DNA of 14,785 nt from CAJBLF01 sp964560855 (GCA_964560855.1 CAZLLU010000022.1:1-14785); one strand, 5' to 3'; shown: positions 1 through 7,581, counted from the first letter of the stretch. A program made the numbers and translations. The notes: a model not told the origin generated them from the sequence alone.

Positions 1-58
1 TTGCACAAGATATATTGTGTAACATTGCAATTGTATTTTTTGCAAACCTATGATGGAG

Positions 59-649
59 CTAATGATGTTTGGTTGAAATATCCTTGCAGATCTGGTAAAA
101 TTCCTTTTGATCTAATATATTCTTCATCTTGTTGATTATCGTACAGCAGAGGACGATATTATTTTTCTCATATCCTCTATTATTGTCCAATCTATCACAT
201 GAGATCTGCCATTTCCCCTTATTAGCTTCTTTTCCTTCTTTGTAATGTATACATCCGTATTCCATATCATATCCGGTATAATAACATTTTCATTTCTGCT
301 GTTCCCAGAGATCCAGTAAATCGTCGGTGGATATATCAAATACTATCTTTCTGTTTTTTGCTCATTGTTGCAATTGTTTTATGATGATATTGAATGCTCA
401 TTCTATGGTTTCCCTATCTTTATCTCTCTTTTTGTAAATTCTATGTTTCTTACATTCTTTGCACTCATAGAGATAACGGTATTTTCCGACTCGATGATTA
501 TCTAACCATTGAACGACAAAATCTCTAGGGTGTTTCATCTTTCAGCATTTTACACATTTGTATGGTTTATCGCTGAAAACGATCTTTTCCCATTTCTGTT
601 TGGTGGCTTCTGCCATCTGTTTTTGTACTTCCGGATTCTCTATATACAT
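59..649 (-). CDS. HNH endonuclease (UGA-recoded)
   Basis: Reading TGA as Gly joins several fragments into a protein of about 196 aa. It has a treble-clef or zinc-ribbon-like front part with CVKCG (residues 32-36) and CKEC (63-66), followed by the HNH nuclease core: QKGKCYYTG around residue 122 and CDRLDNNRGYEKNNI at about 151-165, ending in the usual INKMKN helix. This layout is typical of phage-type and homing HNH endonucleases, which nick or cut DNA. Four in-frame TGA codons occur (290, 362, 398, 542). Two fall at conserved glycines, in CxxCG and in GKC. The stop is TAG at 59-61. The start is uncertain: ATG at 649 is chosen because upstream codons look non-coding, but the frame is open to an ATG at 778 (239 aa). 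No Shine-Dalgarno sequence precedes either. The family call is firm; the biological role is unknown. Confidence 0.8.
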
Positions 650-724
650 ATTGTATATATCGGTAAAATAGTGATGGAAGTATATCGTTATGTAGCAATA
701 TATCAAGAAAAGAATGTCCGGATA

Positions 725-758
725 GAGGACTACTCCTCTGCTTCGTTCGTTCTCGAAC
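725..758. repeat. two tandem small hairpins upstream of the HNH gene
   Basis: Two short inverted repeats sit side by side: GAGGA/TCCTC (725-729 and 734-738) and GTTCG/CGAAC (745-749 and 754-758), each with a 4-nt loop. They lie in the 650-964 gap between the HNH gene and the acetyltransferase. The rest of that gap is AT-rich, with no recognisable gene. Their function is unknown. Confidence 0.4.
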
Positions 759-913
759 AATCCCCGTTGTGCGTTCATTTCGGAGAGAAACTTGAAGGAA
801 TAAGAAAAGTTTGGTTTTAAATATATATCGGAATATAAAAAAACGGGGGCAAAATTATTTACCTATAGTGTTTTGTCGTCTTTTTCTTAGATTATTAAAA
901 TATTTAAAAACAT

Positions 914-941
914 TTGTAAAAAATGTCAAATTCCTTATAGT
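914..941 (+). promoter_or_regulatory. possible promoter of the acetyltransferase gene
   Basis: TTGTAA (914-919) and TATAGT (936-941) are separated by 16 nt, about 25 nt before the ATG at 965. The word TATAGTGTTT occurs twice in this gap (864-873 and 936-945), so a second -10-like element may exist. The match to a sigma-70 consensus is weak. Confidence 0.3.
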
Positions 942-964
942 GTTTGTTACCTTAAAATATAATT

Positions 965-1492
965 ATGGAAACACAACACATTATGCAGGGATTCGATATT
1001 ATCCCTCTTACCCTTACATATCGTCAAGAGGCATTGGATGTGGCTCTGACAATTTTCAAATCAGATCCGAACGCCAAAGAGGATATTAGGGAGGCATTCA
1101 ATAAAGCATTGTACCCTGAACGATATGTCGGTATAGGGAAACGTATGCATTGGCTCCTTATAGACAGGAAAAACAAAAAAGTTGCAGGGACGATAGGACT
1201 CTATACTCAAACTCCTAACCGTAAAGAACCGTATTGGCTTGGTTGGTTCGGGGTTCTTGATGAACATAGATCTTTGGGATTAGGGAAATATCTCTTTCAA
1301 TGGGCTCTCGATGAATTGCATCGTCGAAAAAAAACAGTTTTGAAGATAGAGACTTCTGATCTGCGATATGCTCAGACTGCCGTGGCTTTATATAAGCGAT
1401 TTGGCTGTAAACAGGTTCAACGAATCCCTCAGAAGACCAAGCAGGGTTTTCGTTATCACAAACTTATCTTTGAGAAACAGCTCGTTATATAA
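965..1492 (+). CDS. GNAT family N-acetyltransferase
   Basis: A complete 175-aa GNAT-fold acetyltransferase that would move an acetyl group from acetyl-CoA to an amine; the substrate cannot be read from sequence. Strands around residues 62-80 (HWLLIDRKNKKVAGTIGLY) lead into the beta-4 strand LGWFGVLDEH. The acetyl-CoA-binding motif A follows as HRSLGLGKYLFQWAL (about 103-117). The C-terminal part holds the typical ALYKRFGCKQV segment (motif B). It has 11 glycines and not one TGA codon, unlike several neighbours. An ATG at 983 is an alternative start, and there is no clear ribosome binding site. A terminator overlaps the 3' end, so it is probably transcribed alone. Confidence 0.9.
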   Translation: METQHIMQGFDIIPLTLTYRQEALDVALTIFKSDPNAKEDIREAFNKALYPERYVGIGKRMHWLLIDRKNKKVAGTIGLYTQTPNRKEPYWLGWFGVLDEHRSLGLGKYLFQWALDELHRRKKTVLKIETSDLRYAQTAVALYKRFGCKQVQRIPQKTKQGFRYHKLIFEKQLVI

Positions 1493-1506
1493 TGGGCTGT
1501 TTTTTT
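1475..1506 (+). terminator. rho-independent terminator after the acetyltransferase
   Basis: A 9-bp stem (1475-1483 with 1494-1502, one G-T pair) with a 10-nt loop runs directly into a T-tract. The left arm lies inside the last codons of the gene and the TAA stop is in the loop. Confidence 0.75.
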
Positions 1507-1583
1507 GTAATAAAAAACCTGCTTGATAGACAAATAGGTTGCAATACTTGAAAGTCCTTTTTCATAATTCTTTGGCCTATAAG

Positions 1584-1946
1584 CTAGTTCGAGAGAATGA
1601 TTTCTACTAATTTTTCAATCCCTTTTTTTTCTATATCTTCTAATTTTTTTATACTGAATTTCATCACGCTTACCTTGGTTTCATCTGCTAGACTCGGCAA
1701 TAGCGGGAACTTTTCCAAAATATCTGTCCCTCGATGGCTAATTCCAAAGACAACTTCATTGCGCCTAGGATTGAGATAGAATGTTAGTTTTCTGTATGTC
1801 CCTTTGTTTGTATAATAACAAAAAAGCTTCATCTTTTTTCAAAATGAAAGCTTAGGTTGTATACTCAAAAAGCTATGTATACTCGCAATAATATCTTCGC
1901 ATTCTTTGGCTGATATCGCTTTATTCTTGGGCCTCTTTGGTCTCAT
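1584..1946 (-). CDS. DUF1801-like small protein (UGA-recoded)
   Basis: A 120-aa protein made continuous by one TGA read as Gly (1839-1841, residue 36, in SFGKKMKLFCYY). The pattern is an N-terminal helix, then a Gly-aromatic strand, then LFCYY and LTFYLNPRRNEVVFG strands, then a late strand KVSVMKFS and a C-terminal helix IEKLVEIIL. This resembles the DUF1801 (YdhG-like) fold, whose biochemical role is not established. The frame is open upstream to 2084. ATG 1946 is chosen because the region before it overlaps a more protein-like ORF in another frame. The stop is TAA at 1584. The family assignment comes from pattern recall and is moderate; that the frame is a real gene is more certain. Confidence 0.5.
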
Positions 1947-2046
1947 TCTGCTTTTTTTCTGATAAGCTGATTTGGATGCTTTTGTAGAGTGCATCAAGTT
2001 CTTCTCTTGTAGTGATATGAGGATATATGTCTTTAGATTCTTGCAT
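1921..2046 (-). CDS. small 41-aa ORF overlapping the DUF1801-like gene
   Basis: A short, strongly charged ORF (TTREELDALYKSIQISLSEKK) that looks like a two-helix peptide. It ends in TAA and overlaps the start of the next gene by 26 nt in a different frame, an arrangement often seen when translation of two genes is coupled. No family is recognised. It could instead be the true N-terminus of the DUF1801-like protein, separated by a frameshift. No ribosome binding site is seen. Confidence 0.35.
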   Translation of the reverse strand: MQESKDIYPHITTREELDALYKSIQISLSEKKQNETKEAQE

Positions 2047-2109
2047 GGTTTTTTGCCAAAAAGTAAATATTTGCAGATTTGCAAAAAATTCGATTTTGAA
2101 TATACTTAT

Positions 2110-2138
2110 TTGGAGTGAAAATACAAGTATTTTATACT
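2110..2138 (+). promoter_or_regulatory. possible promoter of the OLD-like nuclease gene
   Basis: TTGGAG (2110-2115) and TATACT (2133-2138) are 17 nt apart, with the start codon at 2150. Transcription would begin almost at the ATG, giving a very short leader. The -35 match is poor. This 100-nt AT-rich gap also separates the divergent small-ORF/DUF1801 pair. Confidence 0.35.
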
Positions 2139-2149
2139 TAATTTGCTGT

Positions 2150-4087
2150 ATGCAACTTGTGAATATCAAAATTTCCAATTTATTGAGCTATCCTTACCAT
2201 TCTGACCTCAATAAGACTGAAGGTGTTGTTTTCCATAATAGGGAATCCAATAATGTGAATGTCATGATCGGTCCAAATGGTGCAGGTAAAAGCTGATTTT
2301 TGAATATTCTTCATCAATTGTTCAGGGTTGGGTTAATGAATGATTATCTCTATGATAAAACATATTTATCAAGTACTACTCCATCGGATCAAAAAAAAAC
2401 TATTGTTTTGCATAATCAATATACAGAATGACTTCATGCTCATTTTGCGTATCCTGATAAACCTTCCGAAGTGATCGTAGAATTGTTCATTACGGAACAT
2501 GATTATGATAATATGAGATATATCATCAGACATAAGGATATCTTTCATATGTTGATCGAAAAATATAGCTCGCTACCTATCAAATATCCTGATCTTTGCG
2601 ATGAAGATATCCACGAAATCCCGACATCGCTTGTCTTGCATTGCTCTTTTGATCACAAAAAAAACATCATAGTGATAGATGAAAAAAAGCTTTCTCCTCA
2701 AGGGAAATTCGTTTTGAAGTATTTGCAGGCTTTGGAACTTTTCCAGATCTGTATCGATATCTACAATGAGTTTGAAAGGGAGTGAAAGCAAGAGCCGCTT
2801 ATCCCACTCAAAAATGGCGTAGCTTTTATCCAAATGAATAGGGATCTAAAAGATCTTCCTCATCAGGTAAATCCTCGCGCCTGGAATGAGCTTATAGGAG
2901 ACAAAAATTCGTATTCTCATCATGCACGTATTGGTTTCTATCTTTGTGTCAAAAAGATATGGAATATTATATCCAATCATCGGAGCCTCAAGATGACCAA
3001 GAAAGAAATCGCTAATTTTCCTGAAAGATTGAAAGCATCTGAATTTTATTCTTCACTTGTTTTTGTCATCAAAAAATATCTCAACAAGACGTTGACAGTT
3101 GAATATACCCATGGTTTCTTGGAATTTTATCTCATAGATGCGTTTGGACAGTATATCCCATTTTCTGAACTGAGTGATGGTGAACAATCCTTTCTTTCTA
3201 TGATATTCACAATGTATGGATATGATCTCAAACATAGCATAGTTATCGTCGATGAGCCAGAGATCCATTTCCATCCTCAGATGCAGAGAAGTTTTGCAAG
3301 GATGATAGAAAAGATCAATAAAAATCTAGGGACTCAATTTATCCTTTCTACCTACTCTCCTCTCTTTATCAATGAATCCAATATCGGAAATGTGTATAGA
3401 GTCGCAAAAATCCAATGATCAACATATATAAAAAATCCTTTCTTCTCTTTGCCGTCTGATGAATCGAGTCTTGTCCATCTCTTGAAATTTGAGAATCTGT
3501 CCAAGATATTTTTCGTCAATAAAATCATTATGGTCGAATGAGAGACTGATGCGTATTTCTTTGAATTCTATCTAAGATATCTCCATACGTTACCGGAACG
3601 AAAGCATGTGATCAAAGATTACGAGATCATCAATATCAATGGAAAATGAAGTTATAAACTGCGAAGTAAATTTCTTGCAAGATTCTGACTGAAGACGTAT
3701 TTTATCGGTGATCGGGATAATATCGTCGATTACGGATTCATGACACAAAGCGACTTGAGCTATTACTATAAACAAGCAAGATCGTATTATGCTTGATTGA
3801 AAAAAAGCGGGAAGACCCATCGTCATTACAATAAGCTGGTCGATACGATTAGGAATATGTTTCCTCAAAAATACAAACAATTGATTACAAAGATAGATGA
3901 ACTCTATAAAAGAAACATCTACATTCTCAAGAAATGAGACATAGAGACCTACCTTGGTATGCCGGAGAAATGATTGGAAAACATGGTGAAATTTTGTCAC
4001 AAGAACTTCAAGCAATGGCTTGAAAGCAAAAATTTTGCTACTTGTAGAGAGGAATTTTGAGAAATATTCGCTGATATATTTAAATAG
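2150..4087 (+). CDS. OLD-like AAA ATPase-TOPRIM nuclease fusion (UGA-recoded)
   Basis: With TGA as Gly this is one intact 645-aa protein; the standard code would break it at 11 places. N-terminal ATPase half: Walker A GPNGAGKS (41-48), then a long insertion of about 290 residues, signature LSDGEQ (341-346), Walker B IVIVDEPE with D368/E369, and the STYSP sensor segment. C-terminal TOPRIM half: VEGETD (462-467) and a later GDRDN (D521, D523), which hold the acidic metal ligands. The glycine of VEG and the one in NGKGS are TGA-coded. Proteins of this shape (OLD family, also fused PARIS-like ATPase-TOPRIM proteins) act in phage defence as ATP-regulated nucleases. There is no UvrD-like helicase next door, so it is a stand-alone type rather than Gabija-like. 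The TAG stop overlaps the end of the converging gene by 8 nt. Confidence 0.88.
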
Positions 4088-5159
4088 CGTATGCTGCTAT
4101 ATTTTGTACATAATAATTGTAGACAAAGAGGAATCATACAATTCCTAACATAAGGAAGAAGATGAACAGGGTGATGAAAATCCACGTCTTCTTTTTTTCT
4201 GCTCATATCTTTCTGTCTATATCAAAGAGCTTCTTGTCTAGTGACTTCTCTTTATTTTCTTCATTGATGAGTATCATATCCTGAAGTTTTTTTTCTATGT
4301 CTGTCAATTTTCCTTGGAGTCCTGCAATGAATGCATTTTTTTCTTCGATGATTCTGTCTTTTATTTCCTCTTTTTCCGTTATGCTTTTGTGGAGTAATGC
4401 GACTTTCTTGAACTTATTCTCGACTTCTTGTAATCTCTGCTGTAATGTAGCGATCATCCTTGTCTTCTCTTCTATGACTTTGTCTTTGTTACCATCGCCT
4501 TGATGCTCAGCTATCATTTTCTTTACTCTCTGTTCTGCGTCCTGGAGCTTCTGTTGTAATATATAGATGGATTTATTCTTTTCGTCGATTGCCTTGTTCT
4601 TACCTTCGATAACTTTATCTTTTTCTCTGTAGACTACGAGAAATTTGCTGATATTTTCGTTCATTACTCTTATCTGCTCTTTGTGAAGCGTACCCTGTTG
4701 CTGTTTCGCTTGTAATTGGTATGCTTGCTGTTGGATGACTGCCTGCTGATAGATCTGCTGAGGCGTTTCTTTGACTACGACAGTCTCTGGTACAGGGTGC
4801 TCCTCTTCCTGTTTATTTTGCATTCTTTCATAAAACATACTTATATCTTTTTCTATCTGATCTATTTTTTCGAATTCCGTTGTTTCTTGGGAAGCTTGGA
4901 TCTCTTGTTTGAGTGCACTGACATCACCCTTTATACTATTGATAATCATATTCATCTCTGCTTGCTGTTCTTTCATTTCATAGATAGATTCGACGCTATT
5001 GATCCTCTCCATCAATGGTTTTTTCATCGTATTCAATGCTCTGACAAATTTTGCCCTATCGAGCATCTTCTTGATAAAATAAATGATGAACGACAAAACA
5101 GGGAAAACGAGTATCCCTATGATGATGTATATCTGGTATTGGATGAGTGTTTTTAACAT
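4080..5159 (-). CDS. coiled-coil protein with membrane segments at both ends
   Basis: A 359-aa protein. Residues about 8-30 form a hydrophobic membrane segment. Residues 45-125 and 165-310 are charged coiled coil, separated by a Gln-rich linker (about 133-155, with IYQQAVIQQQAYQLQ). The TGA at 4203 would end the protein at residue 318. Read as Gly it adds 41 residues that include a clear second membrane segment (TWIFITLFIFFLMLGIVGF, about 325-343), which supports the recoding. The coil contains repeats of a unit like KVIEEKTRMIATLQQRLQEVE, also found in the next gene upstream (5299-5871). No enzyme domain is seen. The topology suggests a long cytoplasmic or periplasmic rod held at both ends in the membrane. 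Its function is unknown. The true stop is TAA at 4080. Confidence 0.8.
4084..4106 (+). terminator. weak terminator-like hairpin after the OLD-like gene
   Basis: ATAGC (4084-4088) pairs with GCTAT (4096-4100) across a 7-nt loop, followed by ATTTTG. The stem is only 5 bp and the U-tract short. It lies inside the last codons of the converging gene. Confidence 0.3.
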
Positions 5160-5247
5160 GCTAATCTGTTTGTAAGCGAGTTAAAACGATACATAATATA
5201 ATTATTATATATTAAAAGTCAATAGTATTTTCAAATAAATAAAAGAT

Positions 5248-5273
5248 AAAAAAACTCCAGATTTTTCCTGGAG
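5248..5273 (-). terminator. rho-independent terminator of the HTH coiled-coil gene
   Basis: On the minus strand CTCCAG (5273-5268) and CTGGAG (5260-5255) form a 6-bp stem with a 7-nt A-rich loop, followed by seven Ts (5254-5248). It sits 26 nt after the stop of the gene ending at 5299. The downstream coiled-coil gene is therefore likely to have its own promoter or to depend on read-through. Confidence 0.75.
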
Positions 5274-5298
5274 CTCTCCTGTTGTATGATAGAGGGAT

Positions 5299-5871
5299 TT
5301 ATCCATTGATAATGAAGAATCCTGCGACGACGATAAAAACGAGTGAAAGTCCTATGAAAATCAGGTTTTTGAGTTTTTCGTTCTTGATTATTCCCTTGAG
5401 TTGTCCTATCTTTTCTTCGAGCTTCTGTTTCTCTATGATAGCCTCTTGTTTCTCTTTGTTGTAATCGGGTAATGCGACCATATGCTTGATCTTAGTTTCC
5501 AATTCTCATACTCTTTGTTGTAGGACGAAGATCATCTTGTTCTTTTCTTCGAGTATTTTTTCCTTTTCTTTGAAAATTAGAAAGAACTTCTCGACTTTCT
5601 GGTCTATGGCGCTTTCGATATCGCCCTTATTTGCTAAGCTTGTTGTGCTGCTCGCTGTGGCGCTTTGATTGATGATCTCTGAACTCAATTCCTGGTGGAG
5701 TGTAGCGAATTCTTGTTTGAGCGCTATGACTTCCTCTTTTGCTAACAATACCTTGTTCGCAATCTTTTTGTAGGAGAGTTTTCCGCTCTTGATGTATCTA
5801 TCAATAGTTCTTGTTGATATGTTCAAAGATTTTGCTGCGACTTCCCTTGTCACATTGTACGTTTTGCTCAT
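5299..5871 (-). CDS. HTH DNA-binding, coiled-coil, tail-anchored membrane protein
   Basis: A 190-aa protein made continuous by one TGA-Gly at 5506-5508 (in QQRVGELE). Residues about 5-50 are a MerR/excisionase-like helix-turn-helix: VTREVAAKSLNISTRTIDRYIKSGKL, then YKKIANKVLLAKEEV. Residues 50-165 are coiled coil. The last 22 residues are one hydrophobic helix (NLIFIGLSLVFIVVAGFF) ending right at the C-terminus. The protein would thus bind DNA in the cytoplasm while held at the membrane. The coil segment KEKILEEKNKMIFVLQQRVGELE matches repeats in the neighbour at 4080-5159, so the two may pair. An inverted repeat just upstream (5907-5930) could be its operator. The stop is TAA. The role is unknown; DNA tethering or regulation is inference. 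Confidence 0.8.
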
Positions 5872-5906
5872 AATTACTTTTCATTAACGATTAAAATGTA
5901 TAAGTT

Positions 5907-5930
5907 ACTCACTACATTTGCGTAATGAGT
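5907..5930. promoter_or_regulatory. operator-like inverted repeat upstream of the HTH gene
   Basis: ACTCACTAC (5907-5915) and GTAATGAGT (5922-5930) form 9-bp arms with one mismatch around a 6-nt centre. It lies 36 nt upstream of the HTH gene start, a typical place for autoregulation. No convincing -35/-10 pair was found around it. Confidence 0.4.
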
Positions 5931-5957
5931 TTGTGTATTCAATTTTATATATTTTGT

Positions 5958-6206
5958 TTATTGGTTAAGATCGAATTTTGTCGGTTCTTGATATTTTATA
6001 TCTTTGAAAAGCTTTTGTATAAATAGTGTAACAAGGACTCACTCTATCATACCAAAGAACAATATCCATGGATAGATCGAAGTGAATAGTGGTGCGCCCC
6101 CGAAGAAATAGACAGGCTTTGGTATTCATGCATTTTCAAAGAATGGTATTCGGAGGAAAATAAATATGGAGATGATCAATATGAGATACACTGTTTTTGT
6201 TTTCAT
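5958..6206 (-). CDS. small two-helix membrane protein (UGA-recoded)
   Basis: An 82-aa ORF seen only when TGA is read through (two TGA codons, in ENAGIPK and MIEGVLV). Helix 1 is VYLILIISIFIFL (residues 6-18). A loop rich in Pro/Gly (PKPVYFFGGAPLF) follows, then helix 2 (YPWILFFGMIEGVLVTLFI, about 46-64) and a charged tail. No family is recognised. It starts 33 nt after the stop of the holin-like gene and is probably co-transcribed with it. The stop is TAA. Confidence 0.7.
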
Positions 6207-6239
6207 GGAATATATTATTGGATAAAGCTTTATGTTTTG

Positions 6240-6623
6240 TTAAATGATTTTTTTGATTAAGAAGTAGATAGCACTAAGGATGATAGAGAGTATAAATGTC
6301 TGCATCAAGGTTCATAACGTTACGACTATTCAGATATCTAAGTAATTTACCGTTTGCTCAAAGATATATAAGACCACAACATTGAGTAGTAATGAAAAGA
6401 GTCATAATGTGAACATTCTTATAGGTAGTGTAAGTATTTTTAAGATGTTTTTGAGGACGGAATTGATGAATCGGAATAATATTCCAAGGATTCAAAAGAT
6501 GATGTAGGTATCCTTGTAGATCGATTGGATCTTGAATCCGAGCTCCGGGACGTAATTTACGATAGTGTACAACACTGCCCCATTCACTATGATGTTGATC
6601 AAAAGGTGCTTTATGGGCTTCAT
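6240..6623 (-). CDS. phage holin-4/YvlD-like membrane protein (UGA-recoded)
   Basis: A 127-aa, four-helix membrane protein that appears only with TGA as Gly (four codons: 6312, 6330, 6402, 6492). The central signature NSVLKNILKILTLP followed by FTLGLFSLLLN is the hallmark of the PF04020 family (holin superfamily IV / YvlD). The family normally has TLGLF, and the Gly here (residue 74) is TGA-coded. Despite the holin name, many chromosomal members have no lysis role and their function is unknown. It is the first gene of a two-gene unit with the small membrane protein at 5958-6206. The upstream gap holds a phased TGTC repeat cluster that could control it. Confidence 0.8.
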
Positions 6624-6687
6624 ACCTATTGCTAATTGATAAAATGTCCTATTTTTTGTTTTGTTGGTATTAGAACTGATAATAATC

Positions 6688-6767
6688 TGTCTACTATTTT
6701 CAATATCAAATTTGTCGGTTTTTGACAGCCATTTGTCATTTTTGTTAAAAATGTGTCAATTTCTGTC
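6688..6767. promoter_or_regulatory. phased TGTC/GACA repeat cluster
   Basis: TGTC occurs at 6688, 6713, 6734, 6754 and 6764, and TGACA at 6723. Most steps are close to 10 or 20-21 bp, so the sites would face the same side of the helix. TGACA (6723-6727) and TGTCA (6734-6738) also form an inverted repeat. It lies between the end of the IscU-like gene and the start of the holin-like gene. It may be an operator array or promoter region; no protein partner is known. Confidence 0.3.
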
Positions 6768-6771
6768 TCGA

Positions 6772-7179
6772 CTAGTCGTCTATTAGGTCGTCGAAACCGT
6801 CTTTCTTACCATCTTTTAGGTATTCATGAATAGCGTTTCTTGTCGCTAAGATGGCTATAACTGCCGCTCTTTTCCTCCTTGGCGACACCTCGAATCCATG
6901 GTCTACCATTGTCTGATACGTTCGATTTAAGGCATCTTCTATCGGTGTCCCTATGATGAACTCTGAGAGAAAGCTTGCTGCAGCGGTGGTTATGTTTGAA
7001 CAATTCCCTTCAAAACTGTAATCTGCTATCTTTTTGTTTTTGATGACTATATATACTACTATATCATCTCAACAGATAAAATTGCCCTCGTGTTGTTTTA
7101 CCGTAAAATCTTTCATGGCAAAGTTTTTGAGAGGGTTTTTGGCATATTCCTGTATAATAAGGCTTTGTTCTTCACTCAT
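6772..7179 (-). CDS. IscU/NifU-N-like Fe-S scaffold with third Cys missing
   Basis: A 135-aa protein of IscU/SufU/NifU-N type, the scaffold on which Fe-S clusters are built before transfer to target proteins. NPLKNF near the N-terminus, then ICGDD (C36, G37, D38) gives the first Cys and the conserved Asp. FEGNC gives the second (C60), followed by the SxxxxEFIIGTPIEDAL helix region. The Gly of CGD is TGA-coded (7069-7071). The usual third Cys (PxRxKCA) is absent: the stretch reads SPRRKRAAVIAIL, with Ala at about residue 105. The protein may therefore bind a cluster or metal differently, or act as a regulator. An 86-nt repeat-rich leader separates it from the gene upstream. It is distant from sufCB but may serve the same pathway. 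The stop is TAG. Confidence 0.75.
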
Positions 7180-7182
7180 TGT

Positions 7183-7273
7183 GGTCTATAAGGTCTATAA
7201 AGTCCCTAACGTCCGTAAAGTTTGACTTTATAGGCTTTTAACTTTATGGACTTTAGACTAGATATTTAGTCTA
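7183..7273. repeat. dense direct and inverted repeats in the leader of the IscU-like gene
   Basis: The stretch holds a tandem GGTCTATAA (7183-7191, 7192-7200), a perfect 10-bp inverted repeat CTATAAAGTC/GACTTTATAG (7195-7204, 7224-7233), a nested TAAAGT/ACTTTA (7216-7221, 7225-7230), AAAGTCC/GGACTTT (7199-7205, 7248-7254), and a 7-bp hairpin TAGACTA/TAGTCTA (7254-7260, 7267-7273) touching the stop of the 90-aa gene. Alternative pairings are possible, as in an attenuator or operator. No T-tract is present. Confidence 0.55.
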
Positions 7274-7538
7274 GTCTATATCGAAGATGTTCTATAAGTT
7301 TTTTGATTATGAGGATGATTTTGTTGGTGATCTCTACGAATCCTTTGGTTGCTATGATTTCTAGACGTTCTATCTGATTGGCCGCTTTTTCTATATTGAT
7401 CAAGAATTTATTTGAGTTGATTTCCAAGATAACATCGTATGAACCATCGACATTCTCCGTAAACGTAGCATGGACTGTGTCCAGGCAAACCGTCTGTTGC
7501 ATCGTAGCTAGTGGAGTGACGAGGCTAATTTGGTTCAT
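7266..7538 (-). CDS. hypothetical protein, 90 aa
   Basis: An intact ORF without internal TGA that starts at ATG 7538 (an in-frame TAA lies shortly upstream) and ends in TAA at 7266. The N-terminal half looks beta-rich (VHATFTENVDGSYDVILEINSNKFLI, in two short strands), and the second half is two amphipathic helices (KAANQIERLEIIA and IILIIKKLIEHL). No signal peptide or known motif is seen, and I recognise no family. It precedes the IscU-like gene on the same strand and is divergent from the AbiEi-like gene. Confidence 0.6.
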   Translation of the reverse strand: MNQISLVTPLATMQQTVCLDTVHATFTENVDGSYDVILEINSNKFLINIEKAANQIERLEIIATKGFVEITNKIILIIKKLIEHLRYRLD

Positions 7539-7581
7539 AGCGTTTTGTTATATAAAAAATGCGGGTAAGCAACTTTTTATC

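Noticed and set aside
509..820. Plus-strand ORF of about 100 codons
   Set aside because: It lies mostly antisense to the HNH gene, is hydrophobic and low in complexity, and shows no motif; treated as a shadow.
2150..4087. A decayed, multiply frameshifted or stop-interrupted ATPase pseudogene
   Set aside because: All interruptions are TGA in one unbroken frame and several lie at required glycines. TAA and TAG are absent until the end.
4716..5156. Plus-strand ORF of 146 codons rich in Phe, Leu and Cys
   Set aside because: It is antisense to the coiled-coil gene; its composition is what the complement of Lys/Glu/Gln-rich coil codons gives.
7254..7273. Rho-independent terminator after the 90-aa gene
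   Set aside because: The hairpin is AT-rich and no T-tract follows on the minus strand, so it is listed only as part of the repeat region.
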